Assembly (NCBI GenBank): GCA_018715345.1 | Contig: DVLT01000004.1 | Coordinates: 56,611 to 120,610 of the forward strand | DNA length: 64,000 bases | From: Candidatus Onthocola gallistercoris | Lineage (GTDB): Bacteria; Bacillota; Clostridia; Lachnospirales; Lachnospiraceae | Reading direction: 5' to 3' | Shown here: positions 35,714-44,241 of the stretch, one piece after another | Layout of the letters: every line of letters begins with the position of its first letter | Numbering within the stretch: the stretch's first letter is position 1 | The notes under the pieces: model-generated | Told to the model about the DNA's origin: nothing | The model's database searches: none | What the model saw: only the letters and a program-made list of their open reading frames with translations | Translations under genes and position numbers: made by a program

Positions 35714-37238
35714 AAACCCCCTCCGTATATCGATAGCACAATGCTTCTGCCAGATGCTCCGCCTGTATAACTTCAGATCTTTCCAGATCCGCGATCGTGC
35801 GGGCGACCTTTAAAACCTTGCGGCAGGATCGGAATGACAGGTGGAGTCTGTCATAGGCTTCACCCATGAGCCGTTTCGTCTCCCGATCCAAAATGCAGAA
35901 CTCATCGATCAAGTCGTCCTCCATCTGCCCATTAAAACGGATACCTTTCCCCGAAAATCTCTCTTCCTGGATCTGGACTGCTTTTAAAACCGCTTCCCTC
36001 ATAAAATCGCTTGTATACCCATCTTCCCGAAGAGCATCCGATGACATCCGCTGGGCAGAAATACACAGATCCATCCGATCCAGGAAGGCATGGCTCAATT
36101 TCCCCATATACCGACGGATCTGTGAAGAGCTGCACATGCAACGGCGTCTGTCCGGATAATAACCGCAGGGGCAGGGATTCATCGCCGCCACCAGCAATAT
36201 GTCCGCCGGGAAACAGCAATCCTCCTGCAGCCGATTGACCACCGTTTCCCGCATCTCCAGTATCTCCCTCATGGCCTCAAGCGCACTCCGCTTGTACTCT
36301 GTCAATTCGTCCAGAAACAGGACACCCTTATGGGCCAGGCTCACTTCCCCCGGTCTTGGGCTGGCCATGCCGCCGATCAAAGCTTTCTCCGATATGGTAT
36401 GATGGGGATTTCTGAAAGGTCTGAGACCCATCAGTTTTTTTCGATCCTTCCACTTGCCGGCCACGCTGTATATCTTCGTCACTTCCATCTGTTCTTCCCG
36501 ATCCATAGGCGGCAAGATCCCGGCAATACGCCGGGCTGCCATCGTTTTCCCCGTCCCGGGAGGCCCTACGATCAATAAATGATGCCAGCCCGCGGCGGCG
36601 ATCATTCCACACCGCTTTAAAGGCTGTTGTCCCATCATATCTGCAAAATCCGGATAAGGATTGACCGGATCTTCCGAATCGAAACTGCGCTGGCTGTACC
36701 GCCTCTGTTCTTCTTCCAACCTTTCCCGAGGCTTGAACAGCGCAGCCACCGCATCTTTCAGGTGCCGGACCCCGATCACACAGATTCCCCGTACAAGCAA
36801 TGCTTCATCCAGATTATCTTCCGGAACAAGACAGACTTCCATTCCTTCCCGGGCAGACTGCTCCACCATGGGCAAGACTCCCCGGACGGGTAATATCTCG
36901 CCGTTAAGGCTCAACTCGCCGATCAATACTTTTTTCTCTGTAACAACATGGGAAATATAATCCAGACAACAAAGAATGGCTATGGATATGGGAAGATCAA
37001 AACCTGTCCCGGTCTTACGCACGTCTGCCGGCGACAGATTGACAGTGATACGTTTTGCCGGAATGCGATATCCTGTGTTGCGAAGCGCCGTCCTCACCCG
37101 CGGCGCTGCTTCCCGTACTTCTCCAGCCAGTTCTCCAATGATCTGAAATACCGGAAGGCCATCGCTCACATCTGCCTCCACCTGGATCAGACGGCCATTG
37201 ATTCCGGAGCAGAACGCTCCGTGGACTCTACAGAACAT
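35676..37238 (-). CDS. ComM/YifB-type Mg-chelatase-like AAA+ ATPase
   Basis: A 520-residue protein. Residues 1-165 form the Lon-protease-like N-terminal domain (GLPVFQIIGELAGEVREA); then a ChlI-type AAA+ domain with Walker A GPPGTGKTM, Walker B LFLDEL and NPCPCGYY, and the C-terminal Mg_chelatase_C helices. ComM in Haemophilus and Vibrio is a hexameric helicase that extends branch migration during transformation. Coupling to dprA fits that role. GAGGG lies close to the ATG at 37238. Confidence 0.9.
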   Translation of the reverse strand: MFCRVHGAFCSGINGRLIQVEADVSDGLPVFQIIGELAGEVREAAPRVRTALRNTGYRIPAKRITVNLSPADVRKTGTGFDLPISIAILCCLDYISHVVTEKKVLIGELSLNGEILPVRGVLPMVEQSAREGMEVCLVPEDNLDEALLVRGICVIGVRHLKDAVAALFKPRERLEEEQRRYSQRSFDSEDPVNPYPDFADMMGQQPLKRCGMIAAAGWHHLLIVGPPGTGKTMAARRIAGILPPMDREEQMEVTKIYSVAGKWKDRKKLMGLRPFRNPHHTISEKALIGGMASPRPGEVSLAHKGVLFLDELTEYKRSALEAMREILEMRETVVNRLQEDCCFPADILLVAAMNPCPCGYYPDRRRCMCSSSQIRRYMGKLSHAFLDRMDLCISAQRMSSDALREDGYTSDFMREAVLKAVQIQEERFSGKGIRFNGQMEDDLIDEFCILDRETKRLMGEAYDRLHLSFRSCRKVLKVARTIADLERSEVIQAEHLAEALCYRYTEGVYGEFQDTDGFRP

Positions 37239-37350
37239 AAACCCTCTTTTCTCTCCGAAGGCGCTACCTTTCTTTCATTCTAGCCAATTTATTTTTGGGG
37301 TTCAAGCTTTTTCGTTCGACAATTTCCGTTCCTATCCCATCATAAAAAGA

Positions 37351-37379
37351 TTGAAAGCCGCCATCAGATAGGTTATACT
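37351..37379 (+). promoter_or_regulatory. Sigma-A promoter of dtd
   Basis: TTGAAA (37351-37356), 17 bases, TATACT (37374-37379), about 30 bases before the ATG. Confidence 0.7.
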
Positions 37380-37411
37380 TTCTTTAATTTATAACGAAAG
37401 AGGGATGCCTC

Positions 37412-37858
37412 ATGAAAGTTGTTGTCCAGCGTGTCAGTCAGGCCAGCGTGTCCATCGACAAAAGGGTGCGGGGCGCCATAGGAAAAGGATTTCTGATCCT
37501 TTTTGGAGCGGCAAAGGATGATACCGATGAAGATCTGGAATATATCGTAAAAAAAGTAACGTCTTTACGCATTTTTGAGGACTCAGACGGAAAGATGAAC
37601 CTTTCTCTAAAAGACGTGGGCGGCGAACTGCTTGTCATTTCCCAGTTCACCCTGTTTGCGGATACAAAAAAAGGCAACCGGCCAAGTTTTATCCAGGCAG
37701 GGCTTCCCGAGCCATCGAAAGCTTTTTATCTGCGTTTCATCCAAAGATGCCGGGAATCGGGCTTTCGGACAGAGGAAGGAGAATTCGGCGCAGATATGGA
37801 CGTTTCCCTTACCAACCAAGGTCCGGTGACCATTATCATCGACAGCAAAAACCGTTAA
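37412..37858 (+). CDS. dtd: D-aminoacyl-tRNA deacylase
   Basis: A 148-residue DTD, which removes D-amino acids and glycine wrongly attached to tRNA. It shows the start MKVVVQRVSQASVSID, the active-site SQFTLFAD motif, and a NxGP-type cross-subunit motif in SLTNQGPVT. Length matches the family (about 145-150). Monocistronic, between its own promoter and terminator. Confidence 0.95.
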   Translation: MKVVVQRVSQASVSIDKRVRGAIGKGFLILFGAAKDDTDEDLEYIVKKVTSLRIFEDSDGKMNLSLKDVGGELLVISQFTLFADTKKGNRPSFIQAGLPEPSKAFYLRFIQRCRESGFRTEEGEFGADMDVSLTNQGPVTIIIDSKNR

Positions 37859-37859
37859 A

Positions 37860-37907
37860 AAAGAGGGTATTCCTCAAGCCATGTCAAGGCTTAAGGAATC
37901 CCTCTTT
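37860..37907. terminator. Terminator between convergent dtd and nrdR
   Basis: A 20-bp nearly perfect stem (37860-37880 and 37888-37907) with a 7-base loop; A and T tracts on both sides allow use from both directions. Confidence 0.85.
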
Positions 37908-37917
37908 ACTGTTTCTT

Positions 37918-38382
37918 TCAATCCTTTTTTTCCGGTTCCAGGATCTTTTTGATCTCTTCCATGAATGTGTTCACATCTTTAAACTCCCGGTAAACCGAAG
38001 CAAAACGGACATAGGCCACCGCATCCAAGCCTTTCAGATGGTTCATAACGATCTCGCCGATCTTCTGCACCGGTATCTCCCGTTCCTCCAGGTTGAACAG
38101 TTCCGTTTCAATGGCATCCACTAATTTTCGGATCTGATCGGCGGAAATCGGACGTTTATGACATGAGCGGAGTATACCAGACTCGATCTTCTCCCGGCAG
38201 TAAGGCTCCCGGTTATTATCCTTTTTTATGACGATCAGCGGGATCGTCTCCACTTTTTCATAGGTGGTAAATCGTTTACCGCATGAGACGCACTGGCGGC
38301 GCCTGCGAATGGATGTCCCGTCATCTGTTGGGCGGGAATCGATCACTTTTGAATCCGTCTGTCCGCAAAATGGACACTTCAT
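37918..38382 (-). CDS. nrdR: Transcriptional repressor NrdR
   Basis: A 154-residue NrdR, the ATP/dATP-sensing repressor of ribonucleotide reductase genes. The N-terminal zinc ribbon has Cys3, Cys6, Cys31 and Cys34 (MKCPFCG...CVSCGKRF), followed by an ATP-cone. The ATG at 38382 has AGGAGG 8 bases upstream. No nrd gene is nearby. Confidence 0.95.
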   Translation of the reverse strand: MKCPFCGQTDSKVIDSRPTDDGTSIRRRRQCVSCGKRFTTYEKVETIPLIVIKKDNNREPYCREKIESGILRSCHKRPISADQIRKLVDAIETELFNLEEREIPVQKIGEIVMNHLKGLDAVAYVRFASVYREFKDVNTFMEEIKKILEPEKKD

Positions 38383-38460
38383 GGCTTTATCCTCCTCAAA
38401 CACGTCTGTTTATACCGAACGTTTTATTGGTTACAATTATAAACAGGCTTTTCCCCCGGG

Positions 38461-38733
38461 TCAACAGTTTTTCTTTATTTCACATTCCCGGAGGACTTCT
38501 TCGATACACACATCCACCAATATGATGTCCGCTCCGATCTGCCGGACACATTTCCAGCCGATCACGTATTCCGTATCTCTGCCAAAAAGGCCGCAGATCT
38601 TTCCTTGGCCTGGCACGATAAGCTGACATACTCTTCCGGTCACCGGATCCATATCAATATCCATGACATAGCCTATGCGCTGACAGTCCCGGATGTTGAT
38701 TACTTCTTTCTGACGAAGTTCACATATCCGCAA
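38461..38733 (-). CDS. ylmC: YlmC/YmxH family PRC-barrel protein
   Basis: A 90-residue PRC-barrel protein of the YlmC/YmxH sporulation-associated family, with LRICELRQKEVINIRDCQRIG at the start. TTG at 38733 has GGAGGG 8 bases upstream and matches the family's N-terminus; ATG 38775 would add an atypical extension. Family members are linked to sporulation but have no settled biochemical role. Confidence 0.8.
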   Translation of the reverse strand: MRICELRQKEVINIRDCQRIGYVMDIDMDPVTGRVCQLIVPGQGKICGLFGRDTEYVIGWKCVRQIGADIILVDVCIEEVLRECEIKKNC

Positions 38734-38805
38734 TGCATATCCCTCCGGTATTTCCTCCATACCATTGTATACCATCGCTGAAAATATGTGCCTGTCCCAT
38801 ACGCA

Positions 38806-39282
38806 TCAGATGGTCACATCCGCCCACTGGGCACCGGTATACCGGATCAACTCTTCCGGATCCAGGATCATCTGACAGCCCCGGGTCCCGGCGCTGACAG
38901 CGATCTCATCGTAAAGTAAAGCTGTCTCATCAAAATAAGTGGGATAATGTTTTTTCATCCCCACCGGTGAACAGCCTCCTCTTATATATCCAGTCAGCCC
39001 TAGGATCTCCTTTACATGGATCATCTCGATCTTCTTATCTCCTGCTGCCTTGGCTGCTTTTTTCAGATCCAATTCCATGGTGATGGGAATGCAAAATACA
39101 AGTATGCCCTTTTTATCCCCTCGAGTCACCAGTGTCTTAAATATCTGATCCGCCGGAAAATCCACCTGAGATGCCACATGGGCGCCGCCCAGATGCTCTT
39201 CATCATATTCATATGTCTTTGTTCGATAAGCAATGCCTGCCTGATCCAGCAGGCGCATGGCATTGGTCTTGACTTCTTTCAT
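38806..39282 (-). CDS. ybaK: Cys-tRNA(Pro) deacylase YbaK/EbsC
   Basis: A 158-residue member of the INS/YbaK editing family, which hydrolyses Cys-tRNA(Pro) made in error by ProRS. The blocks DQIFKTLV, GYIRGGCSPVGMKK and SAGTRGCQMILDP are typical. The ATG at 39282 lies 9 bases after GGAG; the ATG at 39291 abuts it and is unlikely. Confidence 0.9.
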   Translation of the reverse strand: MKEVKTNAMRLLDQAGIAYRTKTYEYDEEHLGGAHVASQVDFPADQIFKTLVTRGDKKGILVFCIPITMELDLKKAAKAAGDKKIEMIHVKEILGLTGYIRGGCSPVGMKKHYPTYFDETALLYDEIAVSAGTRGCQMILDPEELIRYTGAQWADVTI

Positions 39283-39362
39283 CCTGTTCATCTCCCACTT
39301 GAAATACAGGTTGAATTATACTATAATTTTCTCCATAAATCCACATGAATGAGGTGATCGGA

Positions 39363-40133
39363 ATGCGATTCCGTCCGTGTATCGACATACATAATGGCAA
39401 AGTCAAACAGATCGTGGGCGGTTCCCTCCAAGATGAAGGGAATCAGGCAAAGGTTAATTTTACTTCAGACAAGGACGCCGCCTGGTATGCCAACCTGTAC
39501 AAGCGGGATGGCCTTTCCGGCGGACATATGATCCTTTTAAATAAAGCCGGCAGCGCCGAATATGAACAGGATCTTCGACAGGCCTTGCCGGCCCTGTCCT
39601 GCTTTAAGGGCGCTTGCCAGATCGGCGGCGGTGTCTGCGCAAAAAATGCATCTCTTTTCCTTAACGCAGGCGCTTCCCATGTTATCGTCACGTCTTATGT
39701 TTTCCAGAATGGCCGGATCAACTGGGAACATCTCCGGCAGATCTCCAAAGCTGCCGGCAAGGAACATCTGGTCCTGGACCTGAGCTGCCGCCGTAAAGGT
39801 AAAGATTATTACATTGTAACGGACCGATGGCAGAATTTTACAGAAGTGATATTGACAGAAGCCGTTTTTGAACAACTGGCGCCCTATTGTGATGAGTTTC
39901 TGATACACGCGGTGGATGCGGAAGGTAAAGCTGCCGGTGTGGAAGATCCGGTCCTGGAACTTCTTGGACGTTTAAAAGGTCTCACCGTCACTTATGCGGG
40001 AGGCATCCATTCCATGGAAGATATTGAAAAGATCCGCCGCTTGGGCAATGGCCGGGTGGATTTTACCGTCGGCAGCGCTCTGGATCTTTTTGGCGGTCCG
40101 CTCCCCTACGATATATTAAAAACATTTCGATAA
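39363..40133 (+). CDS. hisA: Eukaryotic-type HisA isomerase (HIS6-like)
   Basis: A 256-residue TIM-barrel isomerase acting on ProFAR in histidine synthesis. The sequence follows the eukaryotic/HIS6 subclass, not the usual bacterial HisA: it begins MRFRPCIDIHNGKVKQIVGG and has QIGGGV, IVTSYVF, VLDLSCR, DEFLIHAVDAEG, YAGGI and VDFTVGSALD. GAGGTGATC precedes ATG 39363. No other his gene is in the window. Both catalytic aspartates (D8 and D in IHAVDAEG) are present. Confidence 0.88.
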   Translation: MRFRPCIDIHNGKVKQIVGGSLQDEGNQAKVNFTSDKDAAWYANLYKRDGLSGGHMILLNKAGSAEYEQDLRQALPALSCFKGACQIGGGVCAKNASLFLNAGASHVIVTSYVFQNGRINWEHLRQISKAAGKEHLVLDLSCRRKGKDYYIVTDRWQNFTEVILTEAVFEQLAPYCDEFLIHAVDAEGKAAGVEDPVLELLGRLKGLTVTYAGGIHSMEDIEKIRRLGNGRVDFTVGSALDLFGGPLPYDILKTFR

Positions 40134-40153
40134 TATTTCCAAAGGAGGTTGTC

Positions 40154-40420
40154 ATGATCCTTTTTAAAAATATGATGCCCATACCCTACTTTCAGAAAGC
40201 CGCGTTTACAGGCAGCGACCAAGGTATGCGGTATCGGCTCTGCAAGATCGAGCAGGACGACCAGACATTTTTACAAGCAGCCGTCTGGCCGGATCTGTTC
40301 TGCTATGACAAAACGCCGGAGGATCAGAAGATTTTCCAACTTTTTGATTTCTCCCGCGAGGGGATCCAATCGGCTGTTGACTGGATGAACCAGATGCATG
40401 ATGAGCATTTCCATACATGA
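40154..40420 (+). CDS. Small protein of unknown function downstream of hisA
   Basis: An 88-residue soluble protein with an excellent AAAGGAGG site 5 bases before its ATG and 20 bases after the hisA stop, so it is probably real and cotranscribed with hisA. It has a compact alpha/beta look, with aromatic-rich strands (FLQAAVWPDLFCYD) and a C-terminal helix with several histidines. I recognise no family. Confidence 0.65.
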   Translation: MILFKNMMPIPYFQKAAFTGSDQGMRYRLCKIEQDDQTFLQAAVWPDLFCYDKTPEDQKIFQLFDFSREGIQSAVDWMNQMHDEHFHT

Positions 40421-40433
40421 TAACACAGCATAC

Positions 40434-40493
40434 AAAAAGGAAGGGCAGCTGTCCCTATCGGGTGATCCCCAGACGGCCGCGCCCTTCCTTTTT
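40434..40493. terminator. Terminator between convergent hisA operon and ectB-like gene
   Basis: AAAAAGGAAGGGC (40434-40446) pairs with GCCCTTCCTTTTT (40481-40493) around a 34-base loop with inner pairing; usable in both directions. Confidence 0.75.
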
Positions 40494-40504
40494 ATTACTC
40501 TTCT

Positions 40505-41752
40505 TTATTTATACTGTTTCAGTATCACCTGTACGGACTCTTTGATGATCTCAAGTCCTTCCTTCAAAACATCCTCCGTTATGGTCAGCGGGCAAAGGAT
40601 CTTGAGCACGCTGTCGCCCCGTCCAGCCACCTCGATGATCAGATGCCGTTTCACGCATTCATGCATCACTTTGACTGCCATGGCTCTGTCAATATCAGAC
40701 ATATCGATACCCCAGATCAAACCCATACCTCTGCAGGATATCCGTTCATCCAAAGAACAGATCTTATCCCGCAGGAACGCTTCCACAAGCGCGCCTTTCT
40801 TCTTCACTTCCTCATCCAGATGATGACCATTAAAATAACGGATAGCTGCCGCCGCTCCCACAAAAGCCAACTGATTACCGCGGAACGTTCCATTATGCTC
40901 TGCTGGTTTGAAAATATCCAACTGAGGACGCATCAACAGAAGAGACATGGGCAGACCAAAACCACTGATGGATTTGGACAATACCACCATATCCGGAACG
41001 ATACCCGCCCGTTCAAACGAGAAGAAATAACCGGTCCGACCGCAGCCCACCTGGATATCATCGGCCACCATAAGGATATCATGGGCCGTACACAGATCTC
41101 TCAGTTCTTTAAGCCATTCCACAGGAGCCACATTGATGCCCCCTTCTGCCTGGATCGTCTCCAGAAATACAGCCGCCGGCTTATCGATACCGGAGTGGTC
41201 GTCCTCCAAAAGCCACTTCAGATACTCGATCCCCATGGTATCCCCATAAGGAACAAAGGTCACATTCTCCAAAGGAACACCGGCTCCTTTGCGGCTTGTC
41301 TGGTCTGTGGTCATGGCCAGACTTCCTAAAGTCATACCGTGGAAGGCCCCGGAAAAGGCTATGACATTGGTCCGTCCCGTGTTCTTTCTGGCCAGCTTCA
41401 AAGCCGCTTCCACCGCATTGGTTCCGGTGGATCCGCAGAACATCACTTTATAATCCAGTCCTCTCGGTTCCAATATGTCTTTTTTAAAGGTGGTCAAAAA
41501 ATCTTCCTTGGCTTCCGTATACATATCCAGAGCATGGATGATGCTGTCTTTACTCAGATATTCCATCACAGCTCCCTTGATCTCCGGATTATTATGGCCG
41601 TAATTCAACGCACCCGCCCCGGCAAGAAAATCTATATATCGCTCACCTTCTGAGGAAAACATCTCAGCATTTCTGGCTTCTGAAAACCTGACCGGATACT
41701 TCCGGCAGTAGGAACGCACCTCAGATTCTGTACTTTCAAATATCTCAAACAT
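40505..41752 (-). CDS. ectB: EctB-like diaminobutyrate/2-oxoglutarate class III aminotransferase
   Basis: A 415-residue PLP enzyme. The family's AGALNYGHNN, FCGSTGTNAVEAALKLAR, SGAFHGMTLGSL, DDIQVGCGRTG and the PLP-lysine motif LSKSISG are present. EctB converts aspartate semialdehyde and glutamate to diaminobutyrate, the first step to ectoine, or to siderophore and antibiotic building blocks. No ectA or ectC is in the window, so the product is uncertain. AAAGGAGG precedes the ATG. Confidence 0.83.
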   Translation of the reverse strand: MFEIFESTESEVRSYCRKYPVRFSEARNAEMFSSEGERYIDFLAGAGALNYGHNNPEIKGAVMEYLSKDSIIHALDMYTEAKEDFLTTFKKDILEPRGLDYKVMFCGSTGTNAVEAALKLARKNTGRTNVIAFSGAFHGMTLGSLAMTTDQTSRKGAGVPLENVTFVPYGDTMGIEYLKWLLEDDHSGIDKPAAVFLETIQAEGGINVAPVEWLKELRDLCTAHDILMVADDIQVGCGRTGYFFSFERAGIVPDMVVLSKSISGFGLPMSLLLMRPQLDIFKPAEHNGTFRGNQLAFVGAAAAIRYFNGHHLDEEVKKKGALVEAFLRDKICSLDERISCRGMGLIWGIDMSDIDRAMAVKVMHECVKRHLIIEVAGRGDSVLKILCPLTITEDVLKEGLEIIKESVQVILKQYK

Positions 41753-41868
41753 TGTATATCCTCCTTTGAATATCAGGCTTCTGCTTCATTATAGCCTATC
41801 CGTTTTCAAAGTCAATCGTTTCAAAGAAAGATATGGATTTTTTTACATTTTTTATGCTTGCTCTTTAT

Positions 41869-42648
41869 CTACTGGCTCAGATAACTTTTCATACTTCTCA
41901 AGGCCATCTTTTCGATGCGGGATATCTGAGCTTGGGAAATAGCCAGTTCCTTTGCCACTTCCATCTGAGTTTTTCCCTGAAAAAACCGCATTTCGATGAT
42001 CCTTTTTTCCCGGGCACCCAAACGTTCCATGGCTTCCTGAAGGGCAATATTTTCCACCCAGGCAGTTTCCGTATTCTTCGTATCTTTCACCTGATCCATG
42101 ATACATAATTTATCCCCGCCTTCTGTATACACCGGCTCATAAAGAGACACGGGACTCTGAATGGCGTCCATGGCAAAAACGATATCTTCTTTATTGATAC
42201 CGATCTCGCTGGCCACTTCCATCACCGTGGGCTCCCGGTTATTCCGGCGTATCAGCGCTTCCCGTGTATAAATGGCTTTATAGGCCGTATCCCTCAGCGA
42301 ACGGCTGACTCGGATACTGTTATTGTCTCTCAGGTAACGGCGTATTTCACCGATGATCATTGGTACGGCATAGGTGGAAAAACGAACGCCTTGGGATATG
42401 TCAAAATTGTCAATGGCCTTGATCAGACCGATACATCCCACCTGAAACAGATCATCCACATTTTCACTGCTGCTGGAAAACCGTTGGATGACACTTAATA
42501 CCAATCTCAGATTTCCCCGGATGAAAGTTTCTCTGGCGTCCGTATCATTTTCCTTGATACGCTGCATCAGTTCCATCTTCTCCTCCTCTTTCAGAAGCGG
42601 GAGTTTCGATGTATTGACGCCGCATATTTCTACTTTAAAACCAGCCAT
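41869..42648 (-). CDS. sigG: Forespore sigma factor G
   Basis: A 259-residue sigma-70 family protein matching SigG: KVEICGVNTSKLP at the start, then region 2 (DDLFQVGCIGLIKAIDNFD, FSTYAVPMIIGEIRRYLRDN) and region 4 (GKTQMEVAKELAISQAQISRIEK). It directs late forespore genes. ATG 42648 with GGCGGTG upstream fits the family start. Its own sigma-G/F-type promoter lies at 42681-42711, so it can be transcribed apart from sigE. Confidence 0.95.
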   Translation of the reverse strand: MAGFKVEICGVNTSKLPLLKEEEKMELMQRIKENDTDARETFIRGNLRLVLSVIQRFSSSSENVDDLFQVGCIGLIKAIDNFDISQGVRFSTYAVPMIIGEIRRYLRDNNSIRVSRSLRDTAYKAIYTREALIRRNNREPTVMEVASEIGINKEDIVFAMDAIQSPVSLYEPVYTEGGDKLCIMDQVKDTKNTETAWVENIALQEAMERLGAREKRIIEMRFFQGKTQMEVAKELAISQAQISRIEKMALRSMKSYLSQ

Positions 42649-42680
42649 TCTTTTCACCGCCCATCCATCTTTTATACATT

Positions 42681-42711
42681 TAATGATGCTCACATTCCGG
42701 CGGCTTTATAC
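42681..42711 (-). promoter_or_regulatory. Sigma-G/sigma-F-type promoter of sigG
   Basis: GTATA (42707-42711) and CATCATT/A (42681-42688), 18 bases apart on the minus strand, against a consensus of GHATR and CATWMTA. Confidence 0.5.
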
Positions 42712-42718
42712 TGGCAAC

Positions 42719-43459
42719 TTATTCTAATCGGCTGATCTCCTTTCTCAAACGTATCATGATCTTTTTCTCCAAACGCGAAATATAAGACTGGGATATCCCC
42801 AGCAGATCGGCCACTTCCTTCTGAGTCCTTTCGTTGCCGTCAATGGTATTCAGTCCAAAACGCAGGCGGATGATCGTCTTTTCCCGATCGGACAGTTTTT
42901 CGATCGCCTTATTTAATAGCATCCTGTCCACCTCGCCTTCAATGCCCTTATAAATGACATCCTCGTCGGTCCCCAATATATCAGAAAGAAGCAGTTCATT
43001 CCCATCCCAATCCACGTTCAGCGGTTCATCGATGGACACTTCCATTCTCGTTTTGTTATTCCTTCTCAAGTACATGAGAATTTCATTCTCGATACATCGG
43101 GAAGCATAGGTGGCCAGCTTGATCTTTTTCTCCGGATTAAAAGAATTGATGGCCTTGATCAAGCCGATCGTCCCGATGGATATGAGATCTTCCACACCGA
43201 TTCCCGTATTATCAAACTTTTTGGCAATATAGACCACAAGTCTCAGATTATGTTCGATCAAAACACTTCGTCCGTCTTTCTCCTTTTCCGTGCCCAAAAG
43301 GCCGATGGCTTTTGCCTCTTCTTCATTTTCCAATGGTACCGGAAGCACATCTGTCCCCCCGATATAAAAAATATCCCCATTGCCTGCACTGGAACTGCCC
43401 CTCGGCTTTCTCCGCGCTGCATAGCGGAATTTCCCCGGTAAAACTGCACTGCAAACCAT
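42719..43459 (-). CDS. sigE: Mother-cell sigma factor E (pro-sigma-E)
   Basis: A 246-residue protein matching SigE from FYIGG on: [78 protein letters not shown] and [11 protein letters not shown]. The N-terminal 28 residues take the place of the cleaved pro-sequence, but they are basic and Gly/Ser-rich rather than an amphipathic helix. AAGGAG precedes the ATG. It lies 12 bases after spoIIGA, its predicted activating protease. Confidence 0.96.
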   Translation of the reverse strand: MVCSAVLPGKFRYAARRKPRGSSSAGNGDIFYIGGTDVLPVPLENEEEAKAIGLLGTEKEKDGRSVLIEHNLRLVVYIAKKFDNTGIGVEDLISIGTIGLIKAINSFNPEKKIKLATYASRCIENEILMYLRRNNKTRMEVSIDEPLNVDWDGNELLLSDILGTDEDVIYKGIEGEVDRMLLNKAIEKLSDREKTIIRLRFGLNTIDGNERTQKEVADLLGISQSYISRLEKKIMIRLRKEISRLE

Positions 43460-43471
43460 ATTACGACTCCT

Positions 43472-44065
43472 TCACTTTCTCAGAATGTCCGGATGCAGGA
43501 TCACCTCATATCCCTGCTCCCCAAAAGGATCGCCGGGATAAGGTACGATCACACATCCCTCTTCTATATATTTTCGTCCCTGATCCGAAAAGACCAGTTT
43601 ATCTGCCGTAATTCCCAGCAACACACCTTTTTCTGTCCCAATGGCATGATAAGGAATAATCCGGAAGCCGATGCCAGAAATATCGGCCTGCTCCCTTCTT
43701 ATTTTTTTCATACCGGAAATATTCCCGTAAAATTGTTCGATGATCCTCCCGGCCTCCGGATCAAGGCATGGTTTTAAAAGCTGATACCTCACAAGATGCA
43801 CAGCTCTTCCGGTCACCGGGTCGCATAAACTGTTCCCCGTGTCCACAAATGCCTTTGCGCAGACAGTCCGGTCCCTTATACGTATCCTTGCTCTACCGCT
43901 TTTCTGATGGATCCTTCTTATGATTTCTTTTGTAACGTGTGTGTGGTAAAAAATGATCGATCCCAGACTTCCGAAAAGAAAGCTCAGGGTATATAAAAGA
44001 ATCTGATAGTGAATAGATTTCCGCCGCTTTGGACGGGCTGAAGAATGAATCGTCTTATTGGACAA
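43472..44065 (-). CDS. spoIIGA: Short SpoIIGA-type aspartic protease
   Basis: A 197-residue protein with the SpoIIGA protease domain: catalytic Asp in AFVDTGNSLCDP and the later blocks RIIPYHAIGTEKG and ITADKL. SpoIIGA cleaves pro-sigma-E at the sporulation septum. Family members usually have about 300 residues with five N-terminal membrane segments; here only one (about 22-42) precedes the protease. The upstream bases to ftsZ hold a promoter and a terminator, so the missing part is not nearby. The start is uncertain: TTG 44065 has its AGAGG 18 bases upstream, and two in-frame ATT codons lie nearer. Confidence 0.83.
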   Translation of the reverse strand: MSNKTIHSSARPKRRKSIHYQILLYTLSFLFGSLGSIIFYHTHVTKEIIRRIHQKSGRARIRIRDRTVCAKAFVDTGNSLCDPVTGRAVHLVRYQLLKPCLDPEAGRIIEQFYGNISGMKKIRREQADISGIGFRIIPYHAIGTEKGVLLGITADKLVFSDQGRKYIEEGCVIVPYPGDPFGEQGYEVILHPDILRK

Positions 44066-44113
44066 GTGGTCAATATCAATAAGCCTCTATCACCTCCCAT
44101 AAATCTTACGTCT

Positions 44114-44158
44114 ATTATAGACGCTCTCGTCCAAATAATTTGTCAAACTCTCGTCCAA
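44114..44158 (-). promoter_or_regulatory. spoIIG-type promoter with 0A boxes
   Basis: On the minus strand TTGACA (44141-44146), 21 bases, TATAAT (44114-44119). On the plus strand a perfect 0A box TTTGTCAAA (44139-44147) overlaps the -35, flanked by two identical weaker boxes CTCGTCCAA (44126-44134 and 44150-44158). Confidence 0.75.
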
Positions 44159-44204
44159 AAACCATAAAACTTTTCTGTCCTATTCAACAAATAGAGCCAA
44201 AAAA

Positions 44205-44229
44205 ATCCCCCGGAAGATTCCCGGGGGAT
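44205..44229 (-). terminator. Terminator of ftsZ
   Basis: Nine-bp GC-rich stem ATCCCCCGG/CCGGGGGAT, 7-base loop, and seven T's on the minus strand, just after the ftsZ stop. Confidence 0.9.
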
Positions 44230-44241
44230 GATATCTGGATA

